Of a stretch of DNA of 64,000 nucleotides, positions 58,176 to 64,000 are shown in pieces. The translations under genes and the position numbers were made by a program. How positions within the stretch are numbered: the first letter of the stretch is position 1; the number at the start of each line of letters is the position of its first letter. The stretch covers positions 1-64,000 of the forward strand of contig CAYYSD010000003.1 in the NCBI GenBank assembly GCA_964474285.1. The letters run 5' to 3'. The notes under the pieces were generated by a model. It did not search any database. It was not told where the DNA came from and saw only the letters and a list, made by a program, of their open reading frames with translations. The stretch is from JACRBT01 sp964474285. GTDB lineage: Bacteria; Chloroflexota; Dehalococcoidia; Tepidiformales; Tepidiformaceae.

Positions 58176-60506
58176 CTACCGAAGGGCAAGTGCCGCCGCG
58201 AGCGCGTCAATCTCATCTGGCGAGAGCCCGAGCACGGTGCTGAACACCTCGTCGTTGTCCTGGCCCATTCGCGGCGCCGGCCTGTACACCGGAGTCTGCT
58301 GCTGGCCCACGCTCAACCACGGGAGCTTGAACGCCTTGTAGATTCCTACCCCGGGCTTGTCGAGCTCCACGATCATGCCGCGGTCGCGGAACTGATCGAG
58401 GTCGGCAACTTCGACGAGCTCCGTGACCTGTGCCGCGCATACCCCGGCATCACGCAGAACCTCGATGACTTCGTGGCGGCTTTGCAGGGCACACCAGCGG
58501 TCCAGGATACCGTCGATATCGCCCCGGCGTTCAGTTCGGCCTTCGAGGGAAAGCCCGCCGAGGGCGTCCATGCCCGCCACGGCCGCGAGCGCTCCCCATT
58601 CGGCTGGGGAGTGCGCAGCGATAGCGACCCACCCATCGCTGCATTGGAAGGTGTTGTGCGGCACACAATCGCGCCTGTGGTTGCCGGCCGGGGCCGGTTC
58701 GTTGCCCGCGAAGTGTTCGAGGTAGGCATCGAACATGAGCGCCATCGTGATTTCCAGCATCGAAAGGTCGAACTGGAGTCCCCGCCCGGTGCGTTGCGCG
58801 TAGGCCAGTCCGGCCAACATCGCGAGGGCGGCGACCTCGCCGGTTACGGGGTCCGTCCATGACACGCCTTGTCCGCGCGGAGGCGTCCCGGGCCAGCTCG
58901 CGAGGTACGTGTGGCCTGCGTACGAGTGGATCGGAGTGCCGTACGCACGCATCGAGGCCTCCGGTCCGGTCCGGCCCGTGCCGGAGGACGAGACCATGAT
59001 GAGCGATGGCTTCTCTTTCGAAAGCTCCGTGAAGTCAAGACCCATGCGTTCGGCTGCGCCCGTGGAATAGTTCTCGATGACGATGTCGGACGAGAGCGCC
59101 AGCAGTCGCGCCAGGTTCCGTCCTTCCGGCGTGCCGAGGTTGAGGGTACAGTCCTTCTTCGAATAGTTGAGCGCGAGGTAGTGAGGGCTGCCCTCGGGTC
59201 CGCCGTCCAGGGAGGGTAAGTGGGCGCGCGTCGGATCGGGCCGCTCGCGCGATTCCACTTTGATCACCTCAGCGCCGAGGGCGGCCAGCCACTTTGTGCT
59301 TTGTGGTCCGGCGATCACCCAGCTGAAGTCCGCGATTCGGAGCCCTTCGAGCGGCAGGTGTTGCCCGGTCCATGTCTCCGCCGGGGCTGGAACTGCCGAG
59401 TTGAGGAGCAGCTCCCGGGCGAACTCCGTGTCCGCTCCGCGTGGCCGGATGGCGTCTTGACTCCCATCGGGTCCGCGGCCTTTGTACACCCGGATCGGCG
59501 AAGGCGGCGCCGTGATTTCGCCGGCATCCGGGATGGGGAGCCGTCCCAACGCTTCGCGATCTCGAACCTGTGCCAGCCCCGCCACACCTCCGATGGTGTT
59601 CACCGGGAAGGCGGCCATGCCTTCCGACTGCGCGGCGCGGAACACGCTCTCCACGGTCAGCTGCGCAAGCTCCTTGTGGGCGTCCTTCTCGACGGTGCTC
59701 CAGTTGGCCGCCCGGTAGGATGGATCTCCGGCAGGACCTTCGACCCATTCCGGGCGCTTCAGAATTTTCGCCCAAGACTCCCATTGCCCGCCCGAGACGT
59801 ACAGGTACCCATCGCGACAGGGGAGGAACCCGCGCAATGAAACGGCGCGCCCCGTCGACGAAGTTCCCGGCGCGCCATGCTCCGATTCGAGCGGGTTGAG
59901 AACTTCGCCCATCAACGTCGAACCCAGGGCGTCGAGGCTCGCCACATCCACCACGTTCCCGCGTCCCGAACGCCGCGCCGCGAACCACCCCTGCAGCGAC
60001 GCGACAGCGGCGACGACGCCTCCGAGGGCAGCCGCCTGGTGTCCCCACGGCTGCATCGGCCGTTCGTAGCCCCGGTCTCCGGCGCCGGTCGGAATGGTGC
60101 TGGCGATCCCGCTGAGGGCGAACAAGAGGAGCTCGTCTTCGTGCAGGTGCGTCTGAGGCCCGTCCAGGCCATACGGCGTAACCACCGTCACGACCGCCCT
60201 GCCCTCCCTGGCCGGGTCGATCAGCGGCGCGTCGCCCGCAAGCATCCCGTCATAGAGCACCACGTCTGCGCGACGGCGAATGCGGTCGAAAGTGTCCGGC
60301 GTGAATTCAATCTGTGCACGGCGCTTATTCGCCACCAGGAACGCATCCATACGGCCCTCTGGCGAGTCAGTTCCCGGGTATGGCCCCGGCGGTTCCAGCG
60401 CGATGACCGTCGCACCGAGGTCAGCCAGGAGGCGGCCCGCGAAGCGCGCTGCGACCGACGTCGCGACTTCGGCGACGACCAGGCCCTCGAGCAGTGGATA
60501 GGTCAC
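58176..60506 (-). CDS. Fused double-domain class III CoA-transferase (CaiB/BaiF)
   Basis: This 776-residue protein has two CaiB/BaiF domains. Domain 1 begins YPLLEGLVVAEVATSVAARF; domain 2 begins near residue 390 with LEGLRIADFSWVIAGPQSTK. By eye domain 2 keeps the catalytic Asp (SWTDPVTGEVAA, D552), while domain 1 has His (PWGHQAAALGG, H156). GTG 60506 is chosen because GGAGGAG lies six bases upstream; a longer opening to 60608 lacks family sequence. The conserved promoter element copy C lies 126 bp upstream, and a 16-bp tandem duplication lies in the leader. It probably heads a unit with the two enoyl-CoA hydratase genes. Confidence 0.88.
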   Translation of the reverse strand: MTYPLLEGLVVAEVATSVAARFAGRLLADLGATVIALEPPGPYPGTDSPEGRMDAFLVANKRRAQIEFTPDTFDRIRRRADVVLYDGMLAGDAPLIDPAREGRAVVTVVTPYGLDGPQTHLHEDELLLFALSGIASTIPTGAGDRGYERPMQPWGHQAAALGGVVAAVASLQGWFAARRSGRGNVVDVASLDALGSTLMGEVLNPLESEHGAPGTSSTGRAVSLRGFLPCRDGYLYVSGGQWESWAKILKRPEWVEGPAGDPSYRAANWSTVEKDAHKELAQLTVESVFRAAQSEGMAAFPVNTIGGVAGLAQVRDREALGRLPIPDAGEITAPPSPIRVYKGRGPDGSQDAIRPRGADTEFARELLLNSAVPAPAETWTGQHLPLEGLRIADFSWVIAGPQSTKWLAALGAEVIKVESRERPDPTRAHLPSLDGGPEGSPHYLALNYSKKDCTLNLGTPEGRNLARLLALSSDIVIENYSTGAAERMGLDFTELSKEKPSLIMVSSSGTGRTGPEASMRAYGTPIHSYAGHTYLASWPGTPPRGQGVSWTDPVTGEVAALAMLAGLAYAQRTGRGLQFDLSMLEITMALMFDAYLEHFAGNEPAPAGNHRRDCVPHNTFQCSDGWVAIAAHSPAEWGALAAVAGMDALGGLSLEGRTERRGDIDGILDRWCALQSRHEVIEVLRDAGVCAAQVTELVEVADLDQFRDRGMIVELDKPGVGIYKAFKLPWLSVGQQQTPVYRPAPRMGQDNDEVFSTVLGLSPDEIDALAAALALR

Positions 60507-60570
60507 GCGGAACTCCTCCGGACCATCCCATCCGGCAACATGGGTCAAAAGCGGTGCACCGCCACGTGGC

Positions 60571-60602
60571 GCAGTCGCCACCAGGCGCAGTCGCCGCCAG
60601 GC
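60571..60602. repeat. Tandem duplication of a 16-bp unit in a gene leader
   Basis: GCAGTCGCCACCAGGC (60571-60586) is followed at once by GCAGTCGCCGCCAGGC (60587-60602), with one mismatch. It lies between the promoter-like element copy C and the GTG start of the fused CoA-transferase, probably in the untranslated leader. Confidence 0.8.
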
Positions 60603-60631
60603 GGTCAAGGCCCGGGCTGGACGCGGGCAGA

Positions 60632-60658
60632 CTAAATCTTCAATCTTTTCACTGTCAA
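60632..60658 (-). promoter_or_regulatory. Conserved promoter/operator element, copy C
   Basis: On the minus strand, TTGACA (60653-60658) is followed by GTGAAAAGATTGAAGATTTA, then GTCT. It is the third copy of the element found at 52350 and 55457 and differs mainly by AGATTGAAG in place of AGGTTGAAG. It precedes the fused CoA-transferase gene by 126 bp, about the same distance as copy B from its gene. Confidence 0.65.
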
Positions 60659-61255
60659 CCGATTTGCGACAACCCGAAGTCTCCCGTCAACAGGGCTTTT
60701 CGGGCCTGAGGGCCTTCGGCGAAACGCGAGGCCGGTGCCTTGAGCATGCGCAGCTTTCGCGCATGCTGCGCTCGCCCAAGACTCGGGCTCCGGCAGGTGC
60801 CTCGTGAAATCGATGCGTGACGGCCGGGATGATCGACCGGTGTTGGCTGCGCTCGAGATGGTGACCGAGGGCCAAACCTCCGGGAACGTGCCATCCCGTG
60901 TGATGAGTTGGCCCCTGGCATGATCCTCTTACAAGAGCTGAGGGCCCGGACGGCGCGGTCCGTGCTACCCGGGGAGAGACGCTGACACCCAGCGCTTGCC
61001 GCCCGCCTCTCCGCCAGTCCCCCGCTCGGGGTCGCCCTCGTTGCCGTCCTTGCCGCCCGGCAATTGCAGGGTTCGTGGCATCGAGTTTGCGTCCCGTCCC
61101 CGGGCAGTTGTGGTATGTCCGATCAGGGTTTCACCCTATTCAAGAGGATGCATCACGCGCAATACACTCAAGTTTGAGCGACGAACGCGCCTGGCCGTTG
61201 CCCTCCCGGAAGGCGTCGGAATCACCCCTCTCTGAGCGTCGCGCTGGACGACCCA
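60659..61255. other. Intergenic region without supported gene; one hairpin
   Basis: About 600 bases between the promoter element of the fused CoA-transferase gene and the histidine kinase gene. Open frames here have no recognisable domain and biased composition. A perfect 9-bp inverted repeat with a 7-base loop (AGCATGCGC / GCGCATGCT, 60743-60767) could be a terminator or part of a small transcript. No promoter for the kinase gene was convincing. Confidence 0.45.
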
Positions 61256-62833
61256 ATGAACGCTCAACAACCCCCGGAGCCCTCCGGCTCACTGTCAACT
61301 GACAGCGGACCGGAAGAGACGGTGTCCCAGGGGGAGTTGGAGAGGCTATTCTCCCTCCTGCCAGTCCTCATCTGTATTTCCGGAACCGACGGCTTCTTTC
61401 GCCGGGTCAACGCCGAATTCACACGAGTTCTCGGTTGGAGTGAGGCCGAGCTCCTTTCCATTCCCTACAACGAACTCGTTCACCCCGAAGACCGCGCGGC
61501 AACCGTCGCGGCGGTTGATCGGCAGGCGTTCGGAGCTAAGGAACTCGCGTTCGAGAATCGATATCGCTGCAAGGACGGCAGCTATCGTTGGCTCTGCTGG
61601 GAATCCAATCCGGTCGAAAGCCAGGGCTTCATGTACGCGATTGCGCGGGACGTGACGGAGCACCGCCTCGCCCAGCAAGAGGTCCGCGCCGCTCGCGATG
61701 AGGCCACCCGCGCGAACCAGGCCAAGAACGAATTCCTCTCTCGCATGAGCCACGAACTCCGGACCCCGCTTTCTGCCATTCTTGGCTTCGCCCAGCTGAT
61801 GCAACTGGACGAACGCACTTCCGACGACGAAGAGGCTGTCAATCACATCATCCGTGCCGGCAATCACCTGCTCAGCCTCATCAACGAGGTGCTCGACATC
61901 TCACGAATCGACTCGCGCAAGCTCTCCATTTCGCTTGAACCAGTCGCGCTCAATGAAGTCGTAGACGAAGTCGTCCGCCTGATGGAGCCGCTCGCACGAG
62001 GGGCAGAGATTGGGGTGGAGGTTGTCGAATCTGATTTGCGATCGTTCGTTCGGGCCGATCGTCAGCGCCTGAAGCAAGTCCTGCTCAATCTCCTGTCCAA
62101 CGCAATCAAGTACAACCGCCACGGGGGCCGTGTCGAGATCCGCTGGGAATCCTTGCCGGAAGACCGCGTGGTCATCTCGATTTCGGACACGGGTAACGGG
62201 ATTCCCCCTGACCGTATGGACAGGCTGTTCGAAGCCTTCGATCGCCTGGGCGCGGAAAGCACCGGCATCGAAGGTACGGGGCTTGGCCTGGCACTCTCGC
62301 GGGCACTCACGGAAGCAATGGGTGGGGCACTGACTGCCAGGAGCGTGCTCGGCGAAGGGAGCGCGTTCGCGGTAGAGCTGGCAGCGGATGCTGCGCCCCT
62401 CGAGAGTCTTGGTTTTGGCGCTCCGGACTTGCCCGTCCGGAACGAATCCGCAGTTGGCGCGCGAAAAGTGCTCTATGTGGAAGACAATCTCGCCAACCTT
62501 GCCCTGGTCAGCCGCCTTGTAGCGTTGCGCCCGGGAATCCATCTCATGTCAGCCGGACAGGGCCGCCTGGGCCTGGAGCTTGCCTCCCAGCACCGTCCCG
62601 ACCTGGTCTTGCTCGACCTTCACCTCCCGGATATGGAGGGTGACCTGGTCCTCGCCGCCCTGAAGTCTAATCCCATGCTGGCGAGCGTGCCGGTCATCAT
62701 TGCGAGTGCCGACGCGACTCCCGGTCAGGTCGAACGTTTGCGCGCGGCGGGTGCCCACGCCTACCTGACCAAACCGATCGATGTGCGCGAATTCCTTGCG
62801 CTGCTCGATGCAACGCTCGCCGGTCAAGCCTGA
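61256..62833 (+). CDS. Hybrid sensor histidine kinase (PAS-HisKA-HATPase-REC)
   Basis: This 525-residue protein has no transmembrane segment and is probably cytoplasmic. Domain order is PAS (about 28-135, with RRVNAEFTRVLGWSEAELLS and FENRYRCKDGSYRWLCWES), HisKA with phospho-acceptor His166 in SHELRTPL, HATPase_c (N-box LLSNAIKYN, G1 DTGNGI, G2 GTGLGLAL), and a C-terminal receiver (VLYVEDNLANL) with phospho-Asp454 in LLDLHLPDMEG and Lys in YLTKP. It would sense a cytoplasmic or redox signal and relay phosphate to its own receiver, then to an unlinked partner. No separate response regulator or output domain is nearby. A small hairpin at 62842-62863 follows the gene. Confidence 0.92.
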   Translation: MNAQQPPEPSGSLSTDSGPEETVSQGELERLFSLLPVLICISGTDGFFRRVNAEFTRVLGWSEAELLSIPYNELVHPEDRAATVAAVDRQAFGAKELAFENRYRCKDGSYRWLCWESNPVESQGFMYAIARDVTEHRLAQQEVRAARDEATRANQAKNEFLSRMSHELRTPLSAILGFAQLMQLDERTSDDEEAVNHIIRAGNHLLSLINEVLDISRIDSRKLSISLEPVALNEVVDEVVRLMEPLARGAEIGVEVVESDLRSFVRADRQRLKQVLLNLLSNAIKYNRHGGRVEIRWESLPEDRVVISISDTGNGIPPDRMDRLFEAFDRLGAESTGIEGTGLGLALSRALTEAMGGALTARSVLGEGSAFAVELAADAAPLESLGFGAPDLPVRNESAVGARKVLYVEDNLANLALVSRLVALRPGIHLMSAGQGRLGLELASQHRPDLVLLDLHLPDMEGDLVLAALKSNPMLASVPVIIASADATPGQVERLRAAGAHAYLTKPIDVREFLALLDATLAGQA

Positions 62834-62841
62834 CATGCGAG

Positions 62842-62863
62842 GCCGGCAATCCCCGCTGCCGGC
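62842..62863 (+). terminator. Candidate hairpin after the histidine kinase gene
   Basis: A perfect 7-bp stem, GCCGGCA with TGCCGGC, around an 8-base loop begins 9 bp after the kinase stop codon. It lacks a U-tract, so its role as a terminator is only suggested by position. Confidence 0.45.
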
Positions 62864-62899
62864 AGGGCTGAACCCTCGTCACATGCCAGGTGTAGCTGT

Positions 62900-63190
62900 T
62901 CTGCACCACTCCGCTGGCGCACACAGCGTCCAGCGTATAGCTCACACTCGCGATTGTAGTGCTTTCGTTCTTCACATGGCCGATGTCGGTCAGTCGATCT
63001 GCGGTGTCATGTGTAGCTGCTCACGATCCCGGTCCCGCTCGGGAGCGCCTTCGCTGTCATAGCCATTGGCGACCGCGTTACTATTCCAGTCGGTCACGCT
63101 CGTGAGGCGGTCGGCGTTGTCGTAGCCGAACGTCACCTGGTTCGACCCGCCGGGTAGGTGACACTCGTGCGCCGGCTGGCCTTCAACTTC
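62900..63190 (-). pseudogene. Decayed RHS/YD-repeat protein fragment
   Basis: Translating the minus strand gives pieces of RHS (YD) repeats in different frames. KASRRTSVTYPAG lies in one frame around 63140-63185, VTFGYDNADRLTSVTDWN followed by GYDSEG in another around 63047-63139, and ESTTIASVSYTLDAV in a further piece around 62922-62970. Stops and frame changes separate them, so no intact protein is possible. RHS proteins are large secreted or surface toxins and shell proteins. This is a remnant, perhaps of a recombined or deleted locus. Confidence 0.6.
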
Positions 63191-63435
63191 CAGGCAACTC
63201 AGTTGGGCGTTTGGGGCCCGAGGTGAATTTCCTGAGAAGGTGCATCGGGTTTGCCGGTACACGTTCCGTGCGAGCAGGTACGGTGCCGTTCCCACCCGGC
63301 CGAGACCGTGTCCTCGTCCCGCCGTGATCTTTGGTACTGGCGAAGAACGTCAGCGCATGTCGCGCGAGCGCCTGCCTGCCCGCACTCGAACCCATCACAA
63401 GACAGTAAACTCGCTCTCTCGAAGGAGCGGTTGCT
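63191..63435. other. Region upstream of cas3 without supported gene
   Basis: About 245 bases lie between the RHS remnant and the Cas3 start. No repeat-spacer structure and no clear gene is seen. The last bases carry GAAGGAG, the ribosome-binding site of the Cas3 gene. Confidence 0.4.
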
Positions 63436-64000
63436 ATGCCGTACTACGCACGCAGTGACAACGGGGCCGGTGAGAAGCAACTTCTCAAGGATCATCTTCA
63501 GCAGGTCGGCGAACTCGCAGAGGCTTTCGCCGCGGCTGCTCAGCTTCCGCCAGATCTGGGGCGCTGGGCCGGACTCCTGCACGACCTCGGCAAGTACTCG
63601 GACGAGTTCCAGATCCATCTGGCCAGGCAGGACCATGACCTCGTCGAGCATGCGTGCCACGGAGCGGCAATCGCCGCGTCCGCCAACGCGATCGAAGTCG
63701 CGTTCGCCGTCGCGGCGCACCATAGCGGACTCGGGTCGAAGACCGGGATCAGCGAGCTTCTGAGGAACCGCGACGAGCGGACCGCCTCCCTGAGCCCGGG
63801 GGCGGGCGTCCTGGACAGAGCTCGTCGGTTTGCGGAGCTCGCGATGCAGGATGGAGCCTTCCCGAGCCTGCCGGGACGGCAAGCAGGCGCGACCAGGGGG
63901 GACGAGCTCCGGCTGGAATTGCGCACGCGAATGTTGCTTTCGTGCCTGGCCGACGCCGACCGGCTGGACGCCCAGCGCTGGGCAACGCCCGGCGACACCG
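63436..64000 (+). CDS. cas3: CRISPR-associated Cas3 (HD nuclease domain, Cas3''), 3' end outside window
   Basis: An open frame from ATG 63436 continues past the window edge (188 codons visible). It begins YYARSDNGAGEKQLLKDHL, typical of the N-terminus of type I Cas3/Cas3''. HD-phosphohydrolase ligands are present: His20, LLHDLGK (H49, D50), EHACHG (H72, H75), AAHHSG (H95, H96) and the late Asp in CLADADRLD. This domain cuts and degrades single-stranded target DNA during CRISPR interference. The helicase part, if fused, lies beyond the window. AAGGAG precedes the ATG by 8 bp. It marks the left border of a type I cas operon; no repeat array is visible on this side. Confidence 0.9.
   Translation, partial: MPYYARSDNGAGEKQLLKDHLQQVGELAEAFAAAAQLPPDLGRWAGLLHDLGKYSDEFQIHLARQDHDLVEHACHGAAIAASANAIEVAFAVAAHHSGLGSKTGISELLRNRDERTASLSPGAGVLDRARRFAELAMQDGAFPSLPGRQAGATRGDELRLELRTRMLLSCLADADRLDAQRWATPGDT

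Noticed and set aside
60655..60921. 88-codon minus-strand frame upstream of the third fused CoA-transferase
   Set aside because: No domain, no ribosome-binding site seen, and it overlaps the promoter-like element; composition is typical of random GC-rich DNA.
60996..61235. 79-codon plus-strand frame before the histidine kinase gene
   Set aside because: Pro/Ser/Arg-rich low-complexity translation without a credible start signal or similarity.
63191..63435. Possible CRISPR repeat array beside the Cas3 gene
   Set aside because: No regularly spaced repeats of 25-40 bp could be seen; any array must lie outside the window.
1..64000. tRNA, rRNA, insertion sequences, integrase genes, attachment sites
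   Set aside because: No tRNA cloverleaf, rRNA signature, transposase motif or flanking repeat was recognised by reading; a covariance-model and IS search would be needed to exclude them formally.

Overview
This is a GC-rich bacterial chromosome segment with tightly packed operons, many GTG and TTG starts and 4-bp start/stop overlaps. No rRNA, tRNA, integrase or insertion sequence was recognised. The gene content suggests a Chloroflexota (Dehalococcoidia / SAR202-like) heterotroph. It combines many class III CoA-transferases (CaiB/BaiF), acyl-CoA dehydrogenases, enoyl-CoA hydratases and flavin monooxygenases with Tat-type lipoprotein binding proteins that carry a YWL(K/R)RT stretch before the twin arginine and an acidic linker after the lipobox Cys. 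The taxonomic call is an inference from this style and no marker gene is present.

Layout. (1) 1-6269: the end of an amidohydrolase broken by an in-frame TAA, two LLM flavin monooxygenases, and on the minus strand a double-domain CoA-transferase with an acyl-CoA dehydrogenase. (2) 6592-9219: a secreted beta-helix protein. (3) 9346-21359: a TetR gene divergent from an operon of binding protein, enoyl-CoA hydratase, two permeases, fused CoA-transferase, single-chain biotin-dependent acyl-CoA carboxylase and alpha/beta hydrolase. A 24-bp palindrome overlaps the operon promoter. (4) 21362-30793: a multi-pass membrane patatin-like protein, a GyrI-like protein, an Ldh2-type dehydrogenase, an NHL propeller, a penicillin-acylase-family amidohydrolase and a Gfo/Idh/MocA protein. 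(5) 30938-38450, minus strand: a second transporter operon (binding protein, two permeases) continuing into TetR, an amidohydrolase-fold protein, an acyl-CoA dehydrogenase and a CoA-transferase. (6) 38645-41956: a degenerate M28-like protein, a nitronate monooxygenase-like protein and an NAD-dependent epimerase. (7) 42055-52264, minus strand: a third transporter (two permeases, binding protein) followed by a DECR-like reductase, a split pair of CoA-transferases, a GntR/FadR regulator, a thiolase-fold protein with its DUF35 partner, and an enoyl-CoA hydratase. (8) 52662-60506: two acyl-CoA dehydrogenases, a YHS protein, a PHP phosphoesterase (plus strand), two enoyl-CoA hydratases and a third fused CoA-transferase. 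(9) 61256-64000: a hybrid histidine kinase, decayed RHS-repeat sequence, and the start of a type I CRISPR Cas3 HD-nuclease gene cut by the window edge.

How the genes fit together. Three modules share one plan: an imported substrate is captured by a lipoprotein and two permeases, activated by CoA-transferases, then processed by beta-oxidation-type enzymes under a local TetR or GntR regulator. None of the three modules has an ATPase gene here. A nearly identical promoter-like element (TTGACA, then GGTTGAAGATTTAG) lies upstream of three separate minus-strand transcription units in regions 7 and 8, which points to one co-regulated set, perhaps controlled by the GntR protein. The clearest structural pattern is in the CoA-transferases. 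Each of the three fused proteins keeps the catalytic Asp only in its second domain, and the adjacent two-gene pair shows the same inactive-then-active order.
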